Shown here: one piece after another, positions 15,114 to 21,650 of the stretch
How positions within the stretch are numbered: the stretch's first letter is position 1
Layout: each line of letters begins with the position of its first letter
Assembly (NCBI GenBank): GCA_946482325.1
Contig: CAMLRA010000037.1
Location: 1-29,788 of the forward strand
Direction of reading: 5' to 3'
Length of the DNA stretch: 29,788 bases
Source: an uncultured Chromatiaceae bacterium
Lineage (GTDB): Bacteria > Pseudomonadota > Gammaproteobacteria > Enterobacterales > Alteromonadaceae
The notes under the pieces: model-generated
Databases searched by the model: none
Told to the model about the DNA's origin: nothing
The model's input: the letters and a program-made list of their open reading frames with translations, nothing else
Translations under genes and position numbers: made by a program

Positions 15114-16427
15114 TTAGTCCTTGTAACCAATATCAAATTGCAGCAGGTACTGATTAGGTCTATTGGCATCAAAGGTTTTGTTGTCGGTAAATTTGTAGCG
15201 CTCCGGCGCTTTAATTCCAGTCTCCTTGGTAAAGTCAGGGAAATCCGACGCGTTGAATTTGCCTTCAGCGATCAAGGCTTTTGCTGCTTGTTGATACAAA
15301 GCGGTGTCAAAAGCAGCCTTTGCGGTGGCCTGATACCAGCTGTCCGCTTTGGATTCGCTCAGCTGGCCCCAGCGGCGCATTTGCGTCAGATACCATATGG
15401 CGTCTGAATAAAATGGATATGTGGCGTGATGGCGAAAAAATACATTAAAATCAGGTGCTTTTCGAATATCGCCCGGAGCAAATTCAAACTGACCGGTCAT
15501 GCTGCGTTTGATGATGGCGGCATCCGCACCGACATAGTGCGCGGCGGAGATCATCTGTGCAGCCTCAGAGCGGTTTTTATTGTCCTGTTCATCCAGCCAG
15601 GCGCCTGCGCGGATTAAGGCTTTGACTAACTTCAAATGTGTGACCGGGTGCTTTGCGGCCCAACGGCTGTTAACGCCCAGCACCTTTTCCGCCATAAAAC
15701 CGCGAATGTCACTGTTGCTAATCACCGGGACACCCAGTTTGCGGGCTGCGGCCTGTTGATTCCAGGGTTCACCAACACAAAAACCAGCGACGGTGCCAGA
15801 TTCAAGCGCTGCCGGCATTTGTGGCGGCGGCACCACAGAAATCAACACGTCAGCTTCAAGCTGACCCGAGTTGTCACCGGTTTTAGGTGCATAAAAACCA
15901 GGATGCAAGCCGCCGGCGGCCAGCCAATAACGCAGTTCATAGTTGTGGCTGGAGACCGGGAACACCATGCCAAATTTGAGCTGGGTGGGAATGCTTTGCA
16001 GCGCTTTGGCGTCCAGCGGAATTTGCGGTGTTGATTTGGCGGACAGTTGTTGCCAGATTTGGCTACTGAGTGTGCAGGCATTGCCGTGTAAGTCGAGCAC
16101 CAGCGCTGTTTGCAGCTTTTCAGTACCAGTCATCCCTGCCTGACTGGCCAGTACTTGGCCGGCCAGCATGTGGGCCGCATCTAACTGACCATCCAGTACC
16201 CGGTCTTGCAATACTTTCCAGTTTGGTTGGGCTTCCAGTTGTACTGACAAGCCTTCATCGTCGAAAAATCCTTGCTCTAATGCCACCGCCAATGGTGCCA
16301 TATCGGTGAGTTTGACAAATCCCAGTTTAAGCTGCTGTTTTTCCGCTTCCGCACTGAGGCCGGATAAAGGCAGAACAAACAATACGCCACTGAGCCACAG
16401 GGTGGTTTTTTTAATTATTTTTTTCAA
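15114..16427 (-). CDS. nrtA: Nitrate-binding periplasmic protein NrtA
   Basis: 437 residues, the substrate receptor of the NrtABD importer. The Sec signal peptide (KKIIKK, a hydrophobic core, then GLSA) is followed by LKLGFVKLTDMAPLAVALEQ, a hallmark of NrtA/NasF proteins. There is no lipobox cysteine. The start chosen is a TTG at 16427, because GGAGG lies six bases upstream and the signal peptide starts exactly there. The upstream in-frame TTG at 16466 would put the terminator U tract in the coding region, and the ATG at 16432 is out of frame. The gene is preceded by an attenuator and sigma-54-type promoter. Confidence 0.92.
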   Translation of the reverse strand: MKKIIKKTTLWLSGVLFVLPLSGLSAEAEKQQLKLGFVKLTDMAPLAVALEQGFFDDEGLSVQLEAQPNWKVLQDRVLDGQLDAAHMLAGQVLASQAGMTGTEKLQTALVLDLHGNACTLSSQIWQQLSAKSTPQIPLDAKALQSIPTQLKFGMVFPVSSHNYELRYWLAAGGLHPGFYAPKTGDNSGQLEADVLISVVPPPQMPAALESGTVAGFCVGEPWNQQAAARKLGVPVISNSDIRGFMAEKVLGVNSRWAAKHPVTHLKLVKALIRAGAWLDEQDNKNRSEAAQMISAAHYVGADAAIIKRSMTGQFEFAPGDIRKAPDFNVFFRHHATYPFYSDAIWYLTQMRRWGQLSESKADSWYQATAKAAFDTALYQQAAKALIAEGKFNASDFPDFTKETGIKAPERYKFTDNKTFDANRPNQYLLQFDIGYKD

Positions 16428-16464
16428 AGCATGCCTCCGGTTCTTGTCTGGTGAAATCACAGGC

Positions 16465-16508
16465 AAAAAAAAACGCTGATGGCTGCCGTCGAGCGGGCCT
16501 ATCAGCGT
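16465..16508 (-). terminator. Intrinsic attenuator terminator in the nrtA leader
   Basis: ACGCTGAT (16501-16508) pairs perfectly with ATCAGCGT (16473-16480) across a 20-base loop region and is followed by nine T. It lies between the predicted promoter and the nrtA start, with no gene upstream that it could serve, except by long read-through from ric. The 5' arm overlaps the AAAG-loop hairpin at 16503-16516. Confidence 0.78.
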
Positions 16509-16516
16509 CTTTGCTG
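16503..16516 (-). promoter_or_regulatory. Hexaloop antiterminator hairpin P2 (ANTAR/NasT-type target), nrtA leader
   Basis: CAGC and GCTG form a perfect four-pair stem around the loop AAAGAC (A1, G4). GCTG belongs to the 5' arm of the terminator, so the two folds exclude each other. Geometry is the same as in the moaA leader. Confidence 0.58.
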
Positions 16517-16531
16517 TGACATCTTTAGTGC

Positions 16532-16548
16532 GCCAGAACTTTGCTGGC
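16532..16548 (-). promoter_or_regulatory. Upstream hairpin P1 of the nrtA leader
   Basis: GCCAG and CTGGC form a perfect five-pair stem with the loop CAAAGTT, which is AAAGTT (A1, G4) plus one extra C. It lies 15 bases before P2, making this the only one of the three leaders with both hairpins of the published dual-hexaloop ANTAR target. It begins at the predicted transcription start. Confidence 0.5.
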
Positions 16549-16558
16549 TGTTTGATTA

Positions 16559-16574
16559 TTCAGGTTTTGTGCCA
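16559..16574 (-). promoter_or_regulatory. Sigma-54-type promoter for nrtA operon
   Basis: TGGCACAAAACCTGAA has a perfect TGGCAC -24 element and a GG-N10-GA core. The predicted start near 16548 coincides with the first base of hairpin P1. NtrC-like sites lie near -86 and -121. Confidence 0.5.
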
Positions 16575-16625
16575 CTGCCTGTGATTGATGCTAAGTAATT
16601 AAAATGTATAGCAAAAAACAAGGAG

Positions 16626-16642
16626 TGATCAGATGGGGTGCA
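16626..16642. promoter_or_regulatory. Weak NtrC-like site before nrtA
   Basis: TGATCAGATGGGGTGCA has a good right half (6 of 7 against TGGTGCA) and a poor left half. It is centred about 86 bases upstream of the predicted nrtA start. Confidence 0.3.
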
Positions 16643-16660
16643 TCAGGGGGAGTCGTTTTT

Positions 16661-16677
16661 TGTACAATCTTGGTGCG
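16661..16677. promoter_or_regulatory. NtrC-like site before nrtA
   Basis: TGTACAATCTTGGTGCG matches TGCACCA-N3-TGGTGCA at 11 of 14 dyad positions and shares its left half with site 8982-8998. It is centred about 121 bases upstream of the predicted nrtA start, a usual enhancer distance. It overlaps one arm of the inverted repeat at 16665-16694. Confidence 0.45.
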
Positions 16678-16694
16678 CGGACGCACCAAGATTG
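16665..16694. repeat. Perfect 13-bp inverted repeat with 4-base spacer
   Basis: CAATCTTGGTGCG at 16665-16677 is exactly complementary to CGCACCAAGATTG at 16682-16694. It lies downstream of the ric stop (minus direction) and upstream of the nrtA promoter. Neither strand has a T tract after the stem, so it is not a canonical intrinsic terminator. It could protect or end the ric mRNA, or be a protein-binding dyad. Confidence 0.8.
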
Positions 16695-16732
16695 CTGTAT
16701 GGGCATTAGTGTTCGCAAATCAGTGCAGGAAA

Positions 16733-17413
16733 TTATTGGCAGGAACCGCAGCAACTGCCTTTTTGGCTGACCGGCTCTACAAATAGAATTTCGTTCTCCA
16801 GCAGAATATGTTCCATCAGATCTTCTTTAAGCTCATTCAGACCCAGATACAAGGCGGTCCAGGTATTACAGGCGCCATCTGGCAACTGCAGCTCATGTGC
16901 GAGTTTGAGCATGTCGCCCAGTGCGTCGCCATGTTGCAGGTGTTCATGTTGCATCACATGAATGGGGCCCGCGGGGTAAAAGCCGTTGCACAGCATTGGA
17001 AACAGAATTTGTTCTTCTTTCAGCATATGGCTTTCCAGCTCTTGCTGCATATGACTTAAATGTTCCGCAAGGCCGGTTGGGCATTCTGCATGGTCGCCAT
17101 GAACGGTCTCGACCCGGCGAGCCAGACGAATAAGCTCTGGTAATTGCTCGCGGTGTTTAGCATGGTAGCGTTGTAAAATATGGTGTACCAGCTCTGCAGG
17201 TTTTGCTGAGCGCCAATCCCGGCTGGTGATTTGGTGCTGGAGTTCACTGAGTCTGGCGATGATTTCTGTAGCATCCAATCCCCGTTCCGCAGCGACTTCT
17301 GCCAGGGTTCTGGACCCGCCACAACAAAAGTCGAGTTTGTATTGATGAAAGACACCGGTAGCCCCTGGGATACTGGTCGCCAACTGGCCAAGACTTTGAT
17401 TTGCATGGATCAT
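16733..17413 (-). CDS. ric: Iron-sulfur cluster repair di-iron protein Ric (ScdA/YtfE/DnrN family)
   Basis: 226 residues, cytoplasmic. An N-terminal ScdA domain carries the DFCCGG motif, followed by a hemerythrin-like four-helix domain. Candidate di-iron ligands are His in LVHHILQRYH, EHLSHMQQELESHMLKEE, MQHEH and the late LLENEILF glutamates. Family members repair Fe-S clusters damaged by nitric oxide. The ATG follows GGAG by seven bases. A sigma-54-type promoter and three NorR-type sites lie upstream, and norR is divergent. The C-terminus ends KGSCCGSCQ, a cysteine-rich tail not present in E. coli YtfE as I recall it. Confidence 0.93.
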   Translation of the reverse strand: MIHANQSLGQLATSIPGATGVFHQYKLDFCCGGSRTLAEVAAERGLDATEIIARLSELQHQITSRDWRSAKPAELVHHILQRYHAKHREQLPELIRLARRVETVHGDHAECPTGLAEHLSHMQQELESHMLKEEQILFPMLCNGFYPAGPIHVMQHEHLQHGDALGDMLKLAHELQLPDGACNTWTALYLGLNELKEDLMEHILLENEILFVEPVSQKGSCCGSCQ

Positions 17414-17487
17414 GTCATTACTCCGTAACTGATTAAGAAAACTAGGCCGGTTTCGTATGACAAAACCATAGCCGGACGCTTCATACA

Positions 17488-17503
17488 GTCAAAATCTGGG
17501 CCA
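17488..17503 (-). promoter_or_regulatory. Sigma-54-type promoter for ric
   Basis: TGGCCCAGATTTTGAC fits the -24/-12 consensus with GG-N10-GA, as in the moaA and nrtA promoters. It is about 75 bases before the ric ATG and downstream of the NorR-type sites, as expected for a NorR-activated promoter. Confidence 0.5.
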
Positions 17504-17543
17504 GAACTACCACCTTTGATTTATATAGAGTTTTATTCAGGTC

Positions 17544-17602
17544 GGGTAAAATCAACCCTGAATCATCATGGTGTGAATGACCCGGTAGGGTATAAATGAC
17601 CC
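17544..17602. promoter_or_regulatory. Three NorR-type sites (GT-N7-AC)
   Basis: Read on the minus strand, GGGT-N7-ACCC occurs at 17588-17602, GGGT-N7-ACCA at 17569-17583 and GGGT-N7-ACCC at 17544-17558. Three GT-N7-AC elements are also present between E. coli norR and norVW, where NorR binds as an enhancer complex. Here they lie between norR and the ric sigma-54 element. Confidence 0.72.
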
Positions 17603-17647
17603 TGTAAGCCCCCTGAGCAATAGCTAAGCAATAGGATGACTGGATAG

Positions 17648-19240
17648 ATGCTGGATGAAAGTTTGATAGCCGATTTGGTCACTGAATTGCCGGTTGCGGT
17701 GCGGCTGGAGCGTCTGGTTATAACGCTTAAAATGCATTTTGGCTGCCATGCCGTCGCTTTGTTACAGCTTGAACAAGAAACATTAAAGCCGGTCGCATTT
17801 ATCGGTCTGGTTGAAGAAGTTCGGGGCCGCCGCTTTGACGTGTCGCAGCATCCACGTCTGGCACAGTTAGTCGCCACCCGGCAAATTGTGCATTTTCCGC
17901 CAGATCCCAGTTTACCGGATCCTTATGATGGCTTGGTTGAATCTCACGCCGGGCAATCCTTAGCGGTGCACGATTGTATGGGGGTGTCCCTTTATGTTGA
18001 GGGGAAATGTTGGGGCGTGCTGACGCTTGATGCGCTGAGTGCCGGCACTTTCAGCCGGCTGACGGTGCTGGAGTTACAGCGCTTCTCTTTGTTGGTTGAA
18101 GCCATTATCCGGATTGGTCAACTGGAAAACCAACTGCGACAAGCCCGCATTGCAGGTATTAACCAACCTTTGCCGTTTGACAGTAAACTTGAGCACCCCC
18201 AGGAGCTGATTGGGCAAAGCACGGAGCTCAAAGCTGTACTTTCCGAGCTTGATACGGTGGCTCGCACTGAATTGCCAGTGTTGTTATCTGGCGAGACTGG
18301 TGTAGGAAAAGAACTATTCGCCAGACGACTGCTGCAAAAGTCGTCGCGAAAGCAAAAAGCGATGATTTATGTCAATTGTGCCGCATTGCCGGAAACCCTG
18401 GCTGAAAGTGAGTTATTCGGCCACAAAAAAGGCGCATTTTCCGGTGCAGTGCAAGACCGGCTTGGGAAGTTCGAGCATGCGGATGGCGGAACATTATTTT
18501 TGGATGAAATAGGCGAATTGTCTTTGTCCGTGCAAGCCAAGCTGTTGCGAGTGCTGCAAAATGGCGATATTCAGCGACTGGGAAGTGATGATTGCCGCCG
18601 GGTGGATGTCAGAGTCGTAGCTGCCACAAACCGTGATCTGGCCGCAGAAGTCACTGCCGGCAATTTTCGTGCTGATTTATTCCATCGGCTATCGGTTTAT
18701 CCCATCCATATTCCACCACTGCGTAAGCGGAAGGGCGATATCGTCTTGCTGGCGGGCCACTATCTGGAACTGAACCGGGTGCGGCTTGGCGTAAGGGCAC
18801 TGCGTTTATCCATCAGCGCCGCGCAGGCGCTCGAGGTTTACCATTGGCCCGGCAATGTACGTGAATTAGAGCACTGCATCAGTCGGGCTGCACTAAAAGC
18901 ATTGTCGCAAGGGGCGAGCCGGCAGGACATCATTACTTTGACGCCATCACTGTTGGAGCTGAGTGAACCATCGGCTTTTAGCCAGAGTCCGACGGAGTCG
19001 ACCATGCAATGTCGTCAGAGTTCGTCCGAATCTGCGATGCAGCTGTCATCTGGCATAGGGTTAAAAGCGGCAGTTGCGCATTTTCAGCGGGAAATGATTG
19101 TGGCTGCGTTACAAGCCAGCGATGCGAATTGGTCAGATGCAGCCAGAAAGTTAGCGCTGGACCCGAGTAATTTGCATAAACTCGCGATAAAGCTTGGTAT
19201 CAAGCAGTCTGCGAAGCACAGTGAAAAGCAGACACAATGA
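17648..19240 (+). CDS. norR: Nitric oxide-responsive sigma-54 activator NorR
   Basis: 530 residues in three domains. The N-terminal GAF domain (about 1-165) keeps candidate residues for the mononuclear non-heme iron: Asp91, Asp94, His108, Cys110 and Asp128, in [14 protein letters not shown] and VHDCMG. The AAA+ domain has Walker A GETGVGKE (215-222), GAFSGA (262-267) and Walker [10 protein letters not shown] Fis-type helix-turn-helix ends the protein. The sigma-54 contact loop reads GAFSGA rather than the usual GAFTGA, a conservative change. NO binding to the iron relieves GAF repression of the ATPase in E. coli NorR. The likely target is the divergent ric promoter. Confidence 0.93.
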   Translation: MLDESLIADLVTELPVAVRLERLVITLKMHFGCHAVALLQLEQETLKPVAFIGLVEEVRGRRFDVSQHPRLAQLVATRQIVHFPPDPSLPDPYDGLVESHAGQSLAVHDCMGVSLYVEGKCWGVLTLDALSAGTFSRLTVLELQRFSLLVEAIIRIGQLENQLRQARIAGINQPLPFDSKLEHPQELIGQSTELKAVLSELDTVARTELPVLLSGETGVGKELFARRLLQKSSRKQKAMIYVNCAALPETLAESELFGHKKGAFSGAVQDRLGKFEHADGGTLFLDEIGELSLSVQAKLLRVLQNGDIQRLGSDDCRRVDVRVVAATNRDLAAEVTAGNFRADLFHRLSVYPIHIPPLRKRKGDIVLLAGHYLELNRVRLGVRALRLSISAAQALEVYHWPGNVRELEHCISRAALKALSQGASRQDIITLTPSLLELSEPSAFSQSPTESTMQCRQSSSESAMQLSSGIGLKAAVAHFQREMIVAALQASDANWSDAARKLALDPSNLHKLAIKLGIKQSAKHSEKQTQ

Positions 19241-19274
19241 GCTGCAACTACTTTATCGGATAAGGGATAACGCC

Positions 19275-20042
19275 ATGGTTACGACAATGGTCAGTCTGGA
19301 TTCTTTGCAGCAAACCCGCCGTTATAGCCGGCAAATTATGCTGCCAGCAGTCGACTTAGATGGGCAGGAACGATTGCTGAACAGTAAAGTCTTGCTAGTC
19401 GGCATGGGTGGTTTGGGCTGTGCGGCGGCGCCATATTTATGCAGCGGTGGTGTCGGGCAGTTAACCCTGGTGGACGGTGATACGATTGATCTGACTAATT
19501 TGCAGCGCCAGATTTTATACACCGACGCAGACATCGGTAAAATGAAGGCACAAACAGCAGCACATTGGCTGTCACAGCAAAATCCGGACATTCACATCGA
19601 CGCGATTTGCCAGTTTGCCGATGAAGACCTGTTAGCAGATTTGGTTGGGCGCCATGACCTGGTGCTTGATTGCACAGATAATCTGGTGATCCGCCAACAA
19701 ATCAGTGATGCCTGCGTACAGGCAAAGACACCATTAATCAGCGCCGCGGCTATCCGTTTCGAGGGGCAGCTTTGTTGCTTCAAAAATGACGGTCGCGGGC
19801 CTTGTTATCGTTGTGTTTCCAGTCTGTTCGGCGAACAACAGTTAACCTGTCTGGAAGCCGGGATTTTTGCGCCGGTGGTCGGGTTGATTGGTGTACAACA
19901 AGCACTGTGGGCCATGTTATGGCTGTCGGGTGCGCAGGATTTGCCCTGGCACCAGCTCAGGATTTTTGATGCATTACAAAGCCAGTGGCAGAGTTTCGGC
20001 ATCATGAAGCAACAGCATTGTTGTTGTGCTAAAGCCACGTAA
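19275..20042 (+). CDS. moeB: Molybdopterin-synthase adenylyltransferase MoeB (ThiF/HesA family)
   Basis: 255 residues. MoeB adenylates the C-terminal glycine of MoaD so that it can be thiocarboxylated. The nucleotide-binding motif is GMGGLG (43-48), followed by DLTNLQRQILY and the adenylation aspartate region LDCTDN. One zinc cysteine pair is normal (Cys177-x2-Cys180). The second, usually C-x2-C, is replaced by three adjacent cysteines (249-251) near the C-terminus. Since no thiamine partner gene is nearby and moaD is in the window, MoeB is preferred over ThiF, but the two are hard to separate by sequence. The ATG follows GGGA by seven bases, 34 bases after norR. Confidence 0.85.
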   Translation: MVTTMVSLDSLQQTRRYSRQIMLPAVDLDGQERLLNSKVLLVGMGGLGCAAAPYLCSGGVGQLTLVDGDTIDLTNLQRQILYTDADIGKMKAQTAAHWLSQQNPDIHIDAICQFADEDLLADLVGRHDLVLDCTDNLVIRQQISDACVQAKTPLISAAAIRFEGQLCCFKNDGRGPCYRCVSSLFGEQQLTCLEAGIFAPVVGLIGVQQALWAMLWLSGAQDLPWHQLRIFDALQSQWQSFGIMKQQHCCCAKAT

Positions 20043-20054
20043 ATTTTGCAGAAT

Positions 20055-20441
20055 TCAGTGCAAGCCCGCATGAGGTTCTGCCAGCAACTCACCCTGAATA
20101 TGTTGCAGTAATTCATAGGCGGCGTTTAAAGAGCAATCCTGCTGCCGGGCTTTTTTGTAGCCAAAGGAGGTGACTTCTATGTGCCAGGTCGGAATGACGT
20201 TCACGCTAGCCAGAGTCTGACGCACACAATTGAGCGAGCAGCCATCCAGCGCCAGCACCGGCCTTCCTGATTGCGCAACTTTGACCAGAGATTTAATTTT
20301 GCCGCCGATTCCTGCTATACAAGACATTTCGGCGATCCCTTCTCTGTCCAGCACAACCGCTAAATCATTCGTTAATTGTGCTACGTTTGAGCAGCCTGAG
20401 CAGGCATACACCAGTGGTTTTTGATTGGCAAAATGAGGCAT
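20055..20441 (-). CDS. DGC-domain putative zinc-binding protein
   Basis: 128 residues, no signal peptide or membrane segment. It shows the pattern of the DGC family, annotated as putative zinc-binding and of unknown function: ACSGCSNVAQL (Cys14, Cys17), MSCIAGIGG (Cys41) and the DGC motif LDGCSLNC (Cys68, Cys72). The ATG follows AGGAG by eight bases. A perfect FNR/DNR-type palindrome lies about 60 bases upstream, suggesting expression when oxygen is low or NO is present. It converges with moeB with a 12-base gap. The role is unknown; a metal or redox function in anaerobic nitrogen metabolism is only inferred. Confidence 0.85.
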   Translation of the reverse strand: MPHFANQKPLVYACSGCSNVAQLTNDLAVVLDREGIAEMSCIAGIGGKIKSLVKVAQSGRPVLALDGCSLNCVRQTLASVNVIPTWHIEVTSFGYKKARQQDCSLNAAYELLQHIQGELLAEPHAGLH

Positions 20442-20499
20442 CCAGAAAACTCCTGTTGAAGTATTGGACTCAGTCTGCGGCTTGGTTGCGTGTTAGAAC

Positions 20500-20513
20500 T
20501 TGATATAAATCAA
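20500..20513 (-). promoter_or_regulatory. FNR/DNR-type box before the DGC gene
   Basis: TTGATATAAATCAA is a perfect match to TTGAT-N4-ATCAA, and flanking C and G extend the palindrome to 16 bases. Only the DGC gene is positioned to use it; the LysR gene ends 124 bases further along. If the site is class II, the -10 would read CAGACT, a poor match, so start position is uncertain. Confidence 0.75.
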
Positions 20514-20636
20514 GCTGGGTTCGCGCCTACTCATTCAGGGGTAGTTGTGTTACTCGGAGAGGTTAAAACAATGATCTATTCAATGAAAACCGTTTTCTGA
20601 CTAATAATCTCAAAGGGCTTAAGAACCACCGAGTTT

Positions 20637-21563
20637 TTAAAATGCGATTGTTGCTGACTGCACTGAACTCACTTTATTTTTCTTGCAAATACTTTTAAAT
20701 CGTTGGCTGACGGCTGAAAGATATTTGTCCTGATGCCAGCATAAGTGCAGTTGGCGCGGCATGGGTTGGCTGAACGGTAACACGACTAAGGCGCCGCTGC
20801 GCAGCCGGTCCTGGACCGCGAGTTCAGACACCAGCGTCAGGCCAAGGCCTTGTTGCACGGTATTCAGCACCGCTTCTAACGTATTGAGTTCCAGCACTGT
20901 GCCAAGCGCTGATAACTGTGGCCGCAGGTATTTATCAAACTGCTCGCGGCTGCCCGACTGTGCTTCCCGCAGCACCCAATATTGACCAGCCAAATCGGCG
21001 GCGCTCAGCGCAGCGCCGGTTTCTGCAACGCGCTGCGCCAGCGGATGCGCCGGGCTGGTGACCAGCAGCATCTGGTCTTGTTGCCAGGCTTCGCTGTGCA
21101 GCTGTGGATGGGTTACTTCACCTTCAATCAGCGCCAAATCGAGCTCAAATGCCAGCAACCGTTCGGCCAGTTGCTGACTGTTGGCGATAAACACACTAAG
21201 CCGCCACTCCGGCCCGAGCTGTGCCAACAAAGACGGCAACAGATAGTTGCCGATGGTCTGACTGGCACCAACCCGCAGCACAGCTTTGCCGCTGCCGCCT
21301 GTCTCGCCGCTCTGCTGAAACAACTCACCGATATCATCCAGCCGCGTTAGCATTTCATCCGCCAGTGGCAACAATAAAGCGCCTTCACTGTTCAGCAGCA
21401 GATGCGGATGGGCGCGGTCAAATAACGGCGTACCGAGCTGCAGTTCCAGTTCTTTCAGCGCTTGGGAGATGGCGCCACGCGTCAGGCACAGCTGGTCGGC
21501 GGCAGCGCCTAAATTACCAAGCCGCGCCACGGCGACAAAAGCCTTAAGCTGACGAAAACTCAT
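20637..21563 (-). CDS. LysR-family transcriptional regulator
   Basis: 308 residues from the ATG at 21563. The N-terminal winged helix starts MSFRQLKAFVAVARLGN and contains LTRGAISQALKELE. The effector domain begins LRVGASQTIGNYLLP, a signature shared with CbbR/YeiE-like LysR proteins. In-frame GTG codons at 21587 and 21569 are alternative starts; the latter sits seven bases after AAGGA. It lies downstream of nnrS on the same strand with an 87-base gap. The inducer and targets cannot be read from the sequence. Confidence 0.88.
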   Translation of the reverse strand: MSFRQLKAFVAVARLGNLGAAADQLCLTRGAISQALKELELQLGTPLFDRAHPHLLLNSEGALLLPLADEMLTRLDDIGELFQQSGETGGSGKAVLRVGASQTIGNYLLPSLLAQLGPEWRLSVFIANSQQLAERLLAFELDLALIEGEVTHPQLHSEAWQQDQMLLVTSPAHPLAQRVAETGAALSAADLAGQYWVLREAQSGSREQFDKYLRPQLSALGTVLELNTLEAVLNTVQQGLGLTLVSELAVQDRLRSGALVVLPFSQPMPRQLHLCWHQDKYLSAVSQRFKSICKKNKVSSVQSATIAF

Positions 21564-21650
21564 ATTCACATCGTTTTCCTTTTTCACCCATTCGTCAGAC
21601 TGTTCTTATAGCAGCAGCGGCACCGAATCAGCCTTCGTTACTCATCACCA

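Noticed and set aside
17414..17430. TACTCCG near the ric start as a regulatory site similar to one at 24257
   Set aside because: Before ric it is simply the reverse complement of the GGAG Shine-Dalgarno.
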